DNA of 64,000 nt from Gordonia amarae NBRC 15530 (GTDB lineage: Bacteria > Actinomycetota > Actinomycetes > Mycobacteriales > Mycobacteriaceae). A model generated the notes under the pieces. The model was not told the origin of the DNA and did no database searches. It saw only the letters and a program-made list of their open reading frames with translations. This document shows, piece by piece, positions 18,614 through 26,664 of the stretch; position 1 is the stretch's first letter; each line of letters opens with the position of its first letter. The position numbers were made by a program, and so were the translations under genes. The stretch is from positions 1 through 64,000 of the forward strand of contig NZ_BAED01000045.1 of assembly GCF_000241345.1 (NCBI RefSeq), in the 5' to 3' direction.

Positions 18614-19020
18614 TGCCTCCGAAGTCACGCGCTGCAGGCCCCAAGAAGGGCACACGCCGTCGCGATAAGAAGAACGTCCCGCACGGCAACGCACACATCA
18701 AGTCGACGTTCAACAACACCATCGTCTCGATCACCGACCCCAACGGCAACGTGATCAGCTGGGCGTCGTCGGGCCACGTCGGCTTCAAGGGTTCGCGTAA
18801 GAGCACCCCGTTCGCCGCGCAGCTCGCCGCCGAGAACGCCGCCCGCAAGGCGCAGGAGCACGGCGTCAAGAAGGTCGACGTGTTCGTCAAGGGACCGGGT
18901 TCGGGTCGCGAGACCGCCATCCGGTCGCTGCAGGCCGCCGGCCTCGAAGTCGGCACCATCTCCGATGTCACCCCGCAGCCGCACAACGGCTGCCGCCCGC
19001 CCAAGCGGCGCCGGGTCTAA
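18613..19020 (+). CDS. rpsK: 30S ribosomal protein S11
   Basis: A 135-residue S11 starting [20 protein letters not shown] and ending with the conserved [19 protein letters not shown]11 lies on the platform near the E site. The start ATG shares one base with the rpsM stop, so the genes are coupled. Confidence 0.98.
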   Translation: MPPKSRAAGPKKGTRRRDKKNVPHGNAHIKSTFNNTIVSITDPNGNVISWASSGHVGFKGSRKSTPFAAQLAAENAARKAQEHGVKKVDVFVKGPGSGRETAIRSLQAAGLEVGTISDVTPQPHNGCRPPKRRRV

Positions 19021-19042
19021 GCGGGAAAGGAACTAGAGAACA

Positions 19043-19648
19043 ATGGCTCGTTATACCGGCCCCGCCACCAAGAAGTCTCGTCGTCTCCGTGTCGATCTCA
19101 TCGGCGGAGATCAGGCGTTCGAACGTCGCCCCTACCCGCCCGGCCAGCACGGCCGCGCGCGGATCAAGGAGAGCGAATACCTGCTCCAGCTGCAGGAGAA
19201 GCAGAAGGCCCGCTTCACCTACGGCATCCTGGAAAAGCAGTTCCGCAAGTACTACGAGGAAGCCAACCGTCGCTCCGGCAAGACCGGTGACGAGCTGCTG
19301 CGCATCCTCGAAACCCGCCTGGACAACGTCGTGTACCGCTCCGGCATCGCCCGGACCCGTCGTCAGGCCCGCCAGCTGGTCAGCCACGGCCACTTCACCG
19401 TCAACGGTGTGAAGGTCGACGTGCCCAGCTACCGCGTCAGCCAGTACGACATCGTCGACGTCCGGCCGAAGTCGCTGGCCACCACCCCGTTCCAGATCGC
19501 CAAGGAGCTCGTCGGCGATCGCCCGGTCCCGGGCTGGCTGCAGGTGGTTCCGGCGACGCTGCGGATCCTGGTGCACAACGTTCCCGAGCGCGCGCAGATC
19601 GACATCCCGATCTCCGAGCAGCTCATCGTCGAGTTCTACTCGAAGTAG
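19043..19648 (+). CDS. rpsD: 30S ribosomal protein S4
   Basis: A 201-residue S4 starting MARYTGPATKKSRRLRVDLI, with the S4 RNA-binding domain (RLDNVVYRSGIARTRRQARQ written in part: LDNVVYRSGIARTRRQARQ). S4 initiates 30S assembly and binds 16S rRNA. There is no zinc-binding CxxC tetrad at the N-terminus; this is the C-minus form. Confidence 0.98.
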   Translation: MARYTGPATKKSRRLRVDLIGGDQAFERRPYPPGQHGRARIKESEYLLQLQEKQKARFTYGILEKQFRKYYEEANRRSGKTGDELLRILETRLDNVVYRSGIARTRRQARQLVSHGHFTVNGVKVDVPSYRVSQYDIVDVRPKSLATTPFQIAKELVGDRPVPGWLQVVPATLRILVHNVPERAQIDIPISEQLIVEFYSK

Positions 19649-19727
19649 TCAGAAGCCTTACAGCACAAGCTGTTCGGTCCACTTCTAGGCCGTCAAATAG
19701 CGGGCGGCCACAAGGAGAAATCCACGA

Positions 19728-20780
19728 ATGCTCATCTCACAGCGACCCACCCTCACCGAGGAGATCGTCGCCGACAACCGGTCGAAGTTCTTCATCGAAC
19801 CGCTCGAACCCGGCTTCGGCTACACCCTCGGTAACTCGCTGCGCCGTACCCTGCTCTCGTCGATCCCGGGCGCTGCCATCACCAGCATCCGCATCGACGG
19901 TGTCCTGCACGAGTTCACCACCGTCCCCGGCGTGAAGGAGGATGTCACCGACATCATCCTGAACCTCAAGGGTCTCGTGGTCAGCTCCGAAGAGGACGAG
20001 CCGGTCACCATGTACGTGCGCAAGCAGGGTCCGGGCACCGTCACCGGCGCCGACATCGTGCCTCCGGCCGGTGTCACCGTGCACAACCCCGATCTGCACA
20101 TCGCCACCCTCAATGACAAGGGCAAGCTCGAGATCGAGCTTGTCGTCGAGCGTGGTCGCGGTTACGTACCCGCGGTGCAGAACAAGGCGTCGGGTGCCGA
20201 GATCGGCCGGATCCCGGTCGACTCGATCTACTCGCCGGTGCTGAAGGTCACCTACAAGGTCGAGGCCACCCGTGTCGAGCAGCGCACCGACTTCGATCGG
20301 CTCGTGCTCGACGTCGAGACCAAGAACTCGATCAGCGCACGCGATGCGCTGGCGTCAGCGGGCAAGACCCTCGTCGAGCTGTTCGGGCTTGCCCGGGAGC
20401 TCAACGTGGAGGCCGAGGGCATTGAGATCGGGCCGTCGCCGGCCGAGGCCGACCACATTCAGTCGTTCAGCCTGCCGATCGAGGAGCTCGAGCTCACCGT
20501 CCGGTCGTACAACTGCCTCAAGCGCGAAGGTGTCCACACCGTCGGCGAGTTGGTTGCCCGCACCGAGTCGGATCTGCTCGACATCCGCAACTTCGGCCAG
20601 AAGTCGATCGACGAGGTGAAGGTCAAGCTGCACGCCCTGGGTCTGTCTCTCAAGGACAGCCCGGCGAGCTTCGACCCGTCGCAGGTCGCCGGTTACGACC
20701 CGGCCACCGGCACCTGGTCGGACGACGCCACGTTCAGCGACGACAGCGGCGAGGATTTCGCGGAGACCGAACAGCTCTGA
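19728..20780 (+). CDS. rpoA: RNA polymerase alpha subunit
   Basis: A 350-residue alpha subunit. The N-terminal dimerisation domain ([20 protein letters not shown], residues about 27-46) and the C-terminal domain ([20 protein letters not shown], residues about 257-276, then [19 protein letters not shown]) are both present; the latter contacts UP elements and activators. The start is ATG with AAGGAG upstream. rplQ follows after 76 nt. Confidence 0.98.
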   Translation: MLISQRPTLTEEIVADNRSKFFIEPLEPGFGYTLGNSLRRTLLSSIPGAAITSIRIDGVLHEFTTVPGVKEDVTDIILNLKGLVVSSEEDEPVTMYVRKQGPGTVTGADIVPPAGVTVHNPDLHIATLNDKGKLEIELVVERGRGYVPAVQNKASGAEIGRIPVDSIYSPVLKVTYKVEATRVEQRTDFDRLVLDVETKNSISARDALASAGKTLVELFGLARELNVEAEGIEIGPSPAEADHIQSFSLPIEELELTVRSYNCLKREGVHTVGELVARTESDLLDIRNFGQKSIDEVKVKLHALGLSLKDSPASFDPSQVAGYDPATGTWSDDATFSDDSGEDFAETEQL

Positions 20781-20856
20781 GGGCTGTAGCTCACCATCAG
20801 AACCCGTGACTCGAGGTCTGCAGAAGATCGAGAGTCGTCTCTTCTAGGAGATAGCA

Positions 20857-21576
20857 ATGCCCAAGCCCACAAAGGGTGCCCGCCTCGGCGGGTCGGCGAG
20901 CCATCAGAAGGCGATCCTGGCGAACCTCGCCACGGCGCTCTTCGAGCACGGCCGCATCACCACCACCGAATCCAAGGCCAAGCGGCTGCGTCCGTACGCC
21001 GAGAAGCTGATCACCCACGCCAAGCACGGCAAGCTCGCCAACCGGCGCGAGGTCCTCAAGGTCATCCGTGACAAGGACATCGTGCACGTGCTGTTCGACG
21101 AGATCGGCCCGTCGTTCGCCGACCGCAACGGTGGCTACACCCGCATCATCAAGACGATCAACCGCAAGGGTGACAACGCCCCCATGGCCGTGATCGAGCT
21201 GGTGACCGGTGAGACCGTGTCGACCGAGGCCAGCCGCGCCAATCGGGCGGCCGCGTCGAAGGCCGCCGAGGCTCAGAAGGCTGCCGAGGCTCCGGAAGCC
21301 GAGGCTCCCGCCGCCGAGGAGACCGAGAGCACCGCTCCGGTCGGCCTGCTGGGTTCGACCGAGGCCCCCACGGCCACCGGTTCGCACGCCCCGCTCGAGG
21401 ACGGATCGCAGCCGGAAGGCTTCCCGATCAAGGGCAACGAGAGCTCCAAGCTCTACCACCGCCCCGGCACCCGGTTCTACGACTCGACGGTCGCCGAGAT
21501 CTGGTTCGCCACCGACGCCGACGCCGAGGCCGCGGGTTACTCGCTGCCGAAGAGCCAGCAGGAGTCGGAAGACTGA
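20857..21576 (+). CDS. rplQ: 50S ribosomal protein L17 with extra C-terminal domain
   Basis: A 239-residue protein. Residues 1-120 are normal L17 ([20 protein letters not shown], then APMAVIELV). Residues about 121-180 are a low-complexity Ala/Glu/Pro linker. Residues about 186-235 read [20 protein letters not shown] and [20 protein letters not shown], a compact actinobacterial module that I recognise as resembling the so-called sunset domain found at the ends of various envelope and hypothetical proteins. M. tuberculosis L17 is about 180 residues, so this copy is unusually long. L17 lines the peptide exit tunnel, so the extra domain should project from the ribosome surface near the exit. Confidence 0.95.
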   Translation: MPKPTKGARLGGSASHQKAILANLATALFEHGRITTTESKAKRLRPYAEKLITHAKHGKLANRREVLKVIRDKDIVHVLFDEIGPSFADRNGGYTRIIKTINRKGDNAPMAVIELVTGETVSTEASRANRAAASKAAEAQKAAEAPEAEAPAAEETESTAPVGLLGSTEAPTATGSHAPLEDGSQPEGFPIKGNESSKLYHRPGTRFYDSTVAEIWFATDADAEAAGYSLPKSQQESED

Positions 21577-21587
21577 GCAGCAACGCT

Positions 21588-22460
21588 GTGAACGAGCCCG
21601 TTGTCGCATCGCGCGGCAACGGGCTCGTTCGTCTCCGCCTCGATGTGGGTTATGACGGAACGGATTTCGCGGGCTGGGCGCGGCAGACCGATCAGCGGAC
21701 CGTGTGCGCGGTGCTCGAGGACACCCTGGCGACGGTGCTGCGGGTGCCGGTGCGTCTGACTGTCGCCGGCCGCACCGACGCGGGCGTTCATGCCACCGGA
21801 CAGGTGTGCCACGCCGACATCCCGGAATCGGCCCTGAACACCCGCAGCATCGCCGGGGATCCGTCTATGCTCGTCGGCCGACTCGGCAAGATGTTGCCGG
21901 ATGATGTGCGGGTCAAGGAGATCCGCCGGGTTTCGGACGATTTCGACGCCCGGTTTTCCGCGCTCCGGCGGCACTACGAGTACCGGCTCACCGACGCCCG
22001 CTGGGGTGCCGAGCCGGTGGTCGCCCGGACTACCGCGGCGTGGCGCCGTCCGCTCGATGTGGACGCCATGAACGCGGCGTCACAGACGTTATTGGGCCTC
22101 AACGACTTTGCCGCGTTCTGCCGGCGCCGTGAGGGTGCCACCACCATCCGTGACCTGCAACGCTTCTCGTGGCGTCGCGACGACGACGGCGTGCTGATCG
22201 GTTCGGTGAGCGCCGACGCGTTCTGCTGGTCGATGGTGCGCTCACTCGTCGGCGCGGTCGCGAGCGTCGGCGACGGCCGCCGCGACATCGACTGGTGCCG
22301 TGGGCTTCTCGGTGCCACCGAACGCAACCAGCAGGTGCCCGTGGCAGAGGCGCGGGGGCTGTGCCTGGTGGGCGTCGACTATCCGGCCGACAGCGAGCTG
22401 GCGTCCCGCAATGAGATCACGCGCGACGTGCGTACCCCGGGCGGGTGCTGCGGGGGCTGA
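21588..22460 (+). CDS. truA: tRNA pseudouridine(38-40) synthase TruA
   Basis: A 290-residue TruA. The catalytic Asp is in [13 protein letters not shown] and the second conserved block reads [17 protein letters not shown]. It modifies uridines 38-40 in the anticodon arm. The GTG start is 11 nt after rplQ, the usual actinobacterial arrangement. Its end nearly touches the convergent hydrolase gene. Confidence 0.97.
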   Translation: MNEPVVASRGNGLVRLRLDVGYDGTDFAGWARQTDQRTVCAVLEDTLATVLRVPVRLTVAGRTDAGVHATGQVCHADIPESALNTRSIAGDPSMLVGRLGKMLPDDVRVKEIRRVSDDFDARFSALRRHYEYRLTDARWGAEPVVARTTAAWRRPLDVDAMNAASQTLLGLNDFAAFCRRREGATTIRDLQRFSWRRDDDGVLIGSVSADAFCWSMVRSLVGAVASVGDGRRDIDWCRGLLGATERNQQVPVAEARGLCLVGVDYPADSELASRNEITRDVRTPGGCCGG

Positions 22461-22463
22461 TCC

Positions 22464-23552
22464 TCAGGTGGCGCTGCGTTCGTCCTCGAACGCCTCGAGC
22501 ACCTCGTCGATCGTCTCCTCGTCGCCTTCGAAGTCGGCGCGCTGTGCACCGCCCGAGCTCATCAACTCACGCCACATGAGCGGATCGAAGTCCAGGGGAG
22601 TGGTGCGGTCGACGAAGTCGATGAGGGTGCGGGTGAAGCGTTCGGGATCGTCGTGGAACGGGAAGTGGCCCGCGCCCTCGAAAGTGACCAGTTCCGAGTG
22701 CGGGATCACAGTGGTCGTGATGACAGCGTGATGGTACGGGATGACGGTGTCGTCGGTACCCCACATCACCATCATCGGCAGGCGTTCGGTGAGGTAGCAG
22801 CGGTCGAGCATGGTGACGGACTGCCCGCGCCAGTCGACGACCGCGTGCAGGGTCCGCAGGAAGGCCTTGGTGGCGTGTGCGTCGGCGAAGCCGCCGACCA
22901 CCCGCAGCAGGTCGTCGTGGTCCTTGAGGATCCTGCTCGGTGACCAACTCGCGGGAGCGCCCGGCAGCCGAGGTGCGTCCGCCAATTTGTCGACACCCCA
23001 GCGCACCACGGGCAGCACCCCGGGGACCCGAAGCATGGCGAGGACCTCGCCCGCGCCGGGCAGGGTCACCAACCGCAGGACCGGATTGACCTCGCGCATC
23101 ACACCGCCCGCCGCGACCAGCACGAGGCGTTCGACGAAGCGCGGGAACTGGTAGCAGAACTGCATCGCCACACCGCCGCCGAGGGAGTGGCCCACCACCG
23201 TGACCTTGGAGATACCGAGGACCACCAACAGGTCGCGCATGCCGTTGGCGAAGGCGGCCACCGAGTAGTCGGCGCGCGGCTTGTCGGACTGGCCGTGTCC
23301 GAGCAGGTCGGGTGCGATCACGGTGTAGTGCTGGGCGAGGGTCGGGATGACGTCGTCCCAGGTGGAGGAGTTGTCGCCGATGCCGTGGATCAGCAGCAGT
23401 GCCGGTCCGCTGCCCGCGATGCGGAAGGCGCGCCGGTAGCCGTGCACTGTCCGGTATTCGATGCGCATCCTGGTGTCCGATACCGATCGCAGGACCGGGG
23501 GGCTGGGCCGCTTCTCCGTCAGGACGGTGGAGGGCTGGTCGGGTCCGGGCAC
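22464..23552 (-). CDS. Alpha/beta-hydrolase
   Basis: A 362-residue alpha/beta-hydrolase with oxyanion segment LLIHGIGDNSSTW, nucleophile elbow VVGHSLGGGVAMQF (Ser in GHSLG), acid in MMVMWGTDDTVIPYHH and catalytic His in FEGAGHFPFHDD. I chose the GTG at 23552 because GAGG lies just upstream; an ATG at 23690 would add 46 low-complexity residues. Similar proteins in mycobacteria are uncharacterised lipid or ester hydrolases. An acidic C-terminal tail (EGDEETIDEVLEAFEDERSA) is unusual for the fold. Confidence 0.88.
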   Translation of the reverse strand: MPGPDQPSTVLTEKRPSPPVLRSVSDTRMRIEYRTVHGYRRAFRIAGSGPALLLIHGIGDNSSTWDDVIPTLAQHYTVIAPDLLGHGQSDKPRADYSVAAFANGMRDLLVVLGISKVTVVGHSLGGGVAMQFCYQFPRFVERLVLVAAGGVMREVNPVLRLVTLPGAGEVLAMLRVPGVLPVVRWGVDKLADAPRLPGAPASWSPSRILKDHDDLLRVVGGFADAHATKAFLRTLHAVVDWRGQSVTMLDRCYLTERLPMMVMWGTDDTVIPYHHAVITTTVIPHSELVTFEGAGHFPFHDDPERFTRTLIDFVDRTTPLDFDPLMWRELMSSGGAQRADFEGDEETIDEVLEAFEDERSAT

Positions 23553-24095
23553 GGGGACTCCTCGGTGAGTGTTCAGCCCGCTCGCCGCGTGGGCGAGAGT
23601 GTCGCGGGGCTGGTGTCGGTCGGACACCGGGTGCGACGGTTCGGAGTCCACTGAACAGTCAACAGTATGTCCACCAGATGTGCTCGGCATGTTGCACAGC
23701 GTTAACCGGTGGGTACTGGATGGTCAGATATCGCCATCGTCGGCGGCGGGGAGTCCGGCGATGCGCCGGTCGGCAGGGTGCCGAGGGTGCGGGTCGCTGC
23801 CGGATGTCTCTGAACGGTAACGGTCGCACTGTCACTCTGAAACCATATGGCGCTCGAAACCTTATGGCGGGATAGAATCTGCCGACTATTCAACAATGAT
23901 TGATGTCAAGGAATGAACGCTCGATGATTCGGCGAGGGATCGCACGGCGAATTGTCGGCTTCGTACAAACCGATGAACCTCAAGCCCGTCGACAATTTCG
24001 TTGGCTAAACGTATGAGATCCTGGGCCAACACGAAAGACCGGATACGCATACGCGAAATCCGGTCTGCCGTAGGCTATTTGGCCGAATGGAGGAA
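23553..24095. other. AT-richer non-coding region before the micro-gene locus
   Basis: A 543-nt stretch without a gene I can support. The part after 23840 is clearly richer in A and T than the flanking ribosomal and hydrolase genes, which suggests that foreign or recently gained DNA starts here. It ends with the terminator hairpin of the first micro-gene. Confidence 0.5.
24036..24066 (-). terminator. Terminator of micro-gene 1
   Basis: AGACCGGAT (24036-24044) pairs with ATCCGGTCT (24058-24066) in a perfect 9-bp stem. Read leftward it is followed by TTTCGTGTT. It lies 30 nt beyond the stop of the leftward micro-gene at 24096, supporting real transcription of that gene. Confidence 0.65.
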
Positions 24096-24188
24096 CTAGT
24101 CGCCCGAGCTGCCGAGCTGGCCGAGGAGTGAATCGACAAGGCCATCGACAATGGCGCCAATGATTGCTTCTTGGTTGCGCTGGGGCAT
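24096..24188 (-). CDS. Micro-gene 1: 30-residue peptide
   Basis: The peptide reads MPQRNQEAIIGAIVDGLVDS then LLGQLGSSGD. TAGGAG sits 6 nt before the ATG, an excellent ribosome-binding site, and a hairpin terminator follows. A hydrophobic, potentially amphipathic helix (residues 8-25) precedes a short Gly/Ser/Asp tail. It is divergent from the GNAT gene at 24453. Four other micro-genes at 25251, 30478, 30710 and 32461 encode peptides of the same plan. I do not recognise the family. It could be a RiPP-like precursor, a small membrane or porin-like peptide, or a signal. Confidence 0.65.
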   Translation of the reverse strand: MPQRNQEAIIGAIVDGLVDSLLGQLGSSGD

Positions 24189-24452
24189 GGTTGCTCCTAA
24201 ATTCTCAGGTTGAGGATGTGGCCGGATTGCCACGTATTGAAGCTACACTTTGCTGTACCGGAGGGCCGAATCAGAATATCGACGGTATCTATATGTTATA
24301 TGAACGCTATCTATCCGTTATATGAGTCGATTGGGCCGCGCCGCGCGTCGTGTGTCAAGGGGCAGTCGTGGTCCGGCGGTGTCTCGAAGTTCACACATCG
24401 GCACGGGGGGTAGGGGGCACGGGGAATAGGTTATGGGGACGGGAGCGAGGTT

Positions 24453-25169
24453 GTGGTGGCAATAGGTGGCGAGCGGGTGCCGGCGACTGGTCAGGCGCGT
24501 AACGGGGTGGAGCGTGTGCACTGTCGTGCGCTGGGCCCCGATGATCACAGTGAGGCTGTGGGCCTGGTAACGCAGGGCGTCCTGGAGCTACCGATCTATC
24601 GATGGCTGTTCGGTATCAAGGGACATTGGGATCTATTGTCGGAGCGGTCCGCGCGATGGACAGCTGAGCTCATGTGCGAATGGCTGCGTCAGGGTGGTGG
24701 CGGCATCGGGGCTTTCGACGCCGACAATCGTTTGGTCGGGCTGATTCTGTTGACGCTGCCGGGGCAGCCGGTGCCGACGATGACCGAGGATCAGGTTGCG
24801 TATCTGACTGAACTGGTCCGAGCAGACCCGGATGTCGGGCGCAGGTTGGTGAAGATGAGGGGTGGCGGTGACGCGGATTTGTCGCGGGCTGATGCCATCG
24901 ACGTTGCGCATGCCGTCGTTGACCCTCGGGTACGCAAGTCGGGCATCTTGCGCAAACTCGCGATCGCGGTGAACGAGCTGGCGCTGGAGCTGGCCCGGCC
25001 GCTTACGCTCAAGACGAATGTTCCGGGGCTGGCCGAGGCGTATCGCAGCAGCCTCTTCTTTGTCGATACGGGTAGTTATGTCGACGCCAGCGGCGCCACG
25101 ACTTGGGTGTTCGGCCAAGAGGTCGCTGATATGCCCCAGGCGCTGGCGCGGCTGCGTGGGCGGGGCTGA
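24453..25169 (+). CDS. GNAT-fold acyltransferase-like protein A
   Basis: A 238-residue protein of the GNAT acyl-CoA transferase fold. Residues 23-60 (RALGPDDHSEAVGLVTQGVL, then LPIYRWLFGI) match the N-terminal part of the two GNAT genes at 31075 and 31767. The pyrophosphate-binding segment is RVRKSGILRKLAIAVNELAL, where the usual RxxGxG has Leu in place of the last Gly, and the end reads TTWVFGQEV, parallel to TVWVLE in the paralogues. The GTG at 24453 follows GGGAGCGAGG. It stands between two micro-genes transcribed the other way. The acyl donor and target are unknown; the peptides are the obvious candidates. Confidence 0.75.
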   Translation: MVAIGGERVPATGQARNGVERVHCRALGPDDHSEAVGLVTQGVLELPIYRWLFGIKGHWDLLSERSARWTAELMCEWLRQGGGGIGAFDADNRLVGLILLTLPGQPVPTMTEDQVAYLTELVRADPDVGRRLVKMRGGGDADLSRADAIDVAHAVVDPRVRKSGILRKLAIAVNELALELARPLTLKTNVPGLAEAYRSSLFFVDTGSYVDASGATTWVFGQEVADMPQALARLRGRG

Positions 25170-25186
25170 ATCCGCCCGACGAATGG

Positions 25187-25217
25187 CGAGGCCGGCCCCA
25201 CTCCGGGACCGGCCTCG
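25187..25217. terminator. Bidirectional terminator between GNAT A and micro-gene 2
   Basis: CGAGGCCGG (25187-25195) pairs with CCGGCCTCG (25209-25217), with an inner CCC/GGG extension; rightward it is followed by ACCTTTGTCTATT. It separates the convergent genes ending at 25169 and 25251. Confidence 0.7.
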
Positions 25218-25250
25218 ACCTTTGTCTATTGGGCTCGATTGAGCGTCCGA

Positions 25251-25352
25251 CTAGGAGCCGGCGCTCGACGAACCTGCCTCAAGGGCGCCGGTGACGATGT
25301 CGCCGACGACGTTGCCGACTGCGCTGCCGATCTGATCTGCTTTGAGTGCCAT
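25251..25352 (-). CDS. Micro-gene 2: 33-residue peptide
   Basis: The peptide reads MALKADQIGSAVGNVVGDIV then TGALEAGSSSAGS. GGAGA lies a few bases before the ATG. A hydrophobic repeat of Gly/Val/Ile (residues 8-24) is followed by a Ser/Gly/Ala tail, the same plan as the other four micro-genes. It converges on GNAT A across a hairpin and lies 293 nt downstream of the mycolyltransferase gene on the same strand. No Cys, no signal peptide, no known family. Confidence 0.65.
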   Translation of the reverse strand: MALKADQIGSAVGNVVGDIVTGALEAGSSSAGS

Positions 25353-25599
25353 GAGAGTCTCCGTTGCGTTCTCGGTGTGTGTGGCCGACGCGACCACGCA
25401 TGAGAAACGTAGCAGGTCCTACTGATGAGTAGCTTATGGCGCTTCAGGTTGTGGCAGATTCGTTATCAATATGAGATGTGCTGTAGTAACGTTTCTTAAA
25501 CCAGCAGGTCAAGGCATTAAATTCGGGCGATTCGAAGATTGCGATAACATCACGATTAGGGTTGGCGTGAGGGTTGTGAGCAGGTTCAACAGACCAGTA

Positions 25600-25628
25600 G
25601 GCCCCCGCCGACGGCGTCGGCGGGGGCC
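25600..25628 (-). terminator. Terminator of the ABC-mycolyltransferase transcript
   Basis: GGCCCCCGCCGAC (25600-25612) and GTCGGCGGGGGCC (25616-25628) form a perfect 13-bp stem with a 3-nt loop, 18 nt past the stop of the mycolyltransferase gene. The stretch 25353-25599 holds no other gene and is AT-rich. Confidence 0.75.
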
Positions 25629-25645
25629 TGGTGAACGAGTGGGAA

Positions 25646-26653
25646 TCAGCGCAGATGGCGCTCGTAGAACGACCACGAGCGGTGCAGCTGGTCCTGCCAG
25701 TACTTCCATGAATGCGACCCAGTCGGCTGCAGGTCGACGGTGGCCGGGATGCGCAGCTCGCCGAGCCTGCGGAGCAGATTCTGGGTGCAGTACATCGAGC
25801 CGCCTTCCAGGACCCCACCGATCACGATCTGATCGGCCAGCGTCTTGGCCTTGGTGACGTACTGGGGACTGTCGTACTTGCCCGGGATGCCACCACCACT
25901 GGAGATGTACAACGGCATGCCGCGCAGGCCCGCCGCGTGCAGCACCGGATCGTTCGCCTTCCACCCCGGGCCGTCGTACGGGCCCCACATGTTGGTCGCG
26001 TCGCCCTTGCCGCGTGATTCCACCACCAGGCGCACGCTTCGCTGCCCGAAGGTGTCCGAGGTCTGCGCGCACCCGCTGTAGGCGCCGACGGCCTTGTACA
26101 GGCCCTTGTGTTCCATCGCCAGATTCAGCACCGAGGTGGCCGACGAGGAGATACCGCCGATCGCATTGCGGCCGTTGGTGTTGTAGGCGGCGTTGATGAC
26201 GGGCGGGAGTTCCTTGCCCAGGAACGTCGACCATTTGTACAGGCCGAGGTGTGGGTCGGGCTTCTGCCAGTCGGTGTAGTAGCTGAACGCGCCCCTGTTG
26301 GGTATCACCACGTACACATTCTTGTTGGCGGTGAACTTCTCGATGTCGGATTTGTTCAGCCAGTTGGCGGTGTCCTCGCCGCCGCCCGCACCGTTCAGGA
26401 GGTAGAGCACCCCGCGCGGCTTGGATGCGTCTTTCGGCTTGATGATCGTGAGCGGAACGTCGGACTTCATCGCGGGGGAGTACACGACGATATCGGTGAC
26501 CCGGTCCGTCTTGGATCCGGCGTCGACCAGCAGCGACGACGGGTCGGCGGATGCGACCCCGGTCGCCGAGGAGGCGATCACCGACAGCGCGGTAACCGCC
26601 GAGGCGATCACCCCGGCCCGGATTCGCCTGTCTCGAATGTGCCTGGTGAACAC
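25646..26653 (-). CDS. Antigen 85-family mycolyltransferase/esterase, secreted
   Basis: A 335-residue exported esterase. The GTG at 26653 follows GGAGGT and gives a clean signal peptide (IRAGVIASAVTALSVIASSA, cleavage near VASA-DPSS). The mature protein has the Ag85/Cmt plan: YLLNGAGGGEDTANWLN (oxyanion region), nucleophile segment IGGISSSATSVLNLA (Ser in GISSS rather than the GxSMG of mycobacterial FbpA) and catalytic His in PTGSHSWKYWQDQL. Such enzymes move mycolates between trehalose, arabinogalactan and, in Corynebacterium, serine residues of small porin peptides. It is the last gene of the leftward transcript with two micro-genes and two ABC genes, which makes peptide mycoloylation a possibility. 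Confidence 0.85.
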   Translation of the reverse strand: MFTRHIRDRRIRAGVIASAVTALSVIASSATGVASADPSSLLVDAGSKTDRVTDIVVYSPAMKSDVPLTIIKPKDASKPRGVLYLLNGAGGGEDTANWLNKSDIEKFTANKNVYVVIPNRGAFSYYTDWQKPDPHLGLYKWSTFLGKELPPVINAAYNTNGRNAIGGISSSATSVLNLAMEHKGLYKAVGAYSGCAQTSDTFGQRSVRLVVESRGKGDATNMWGPYDGPGWKANDPVLHAAGLRGMPLYISSGGGIPGKYDSPQYVTKAKTLADQIVIGGVLEGGSMYCTQNLLRRLGELRIPATVDLQPTGSHSWKYWQDQLHRSWSFYERHLR

Positions 26654-26664
26654 AAGACCTCCAT

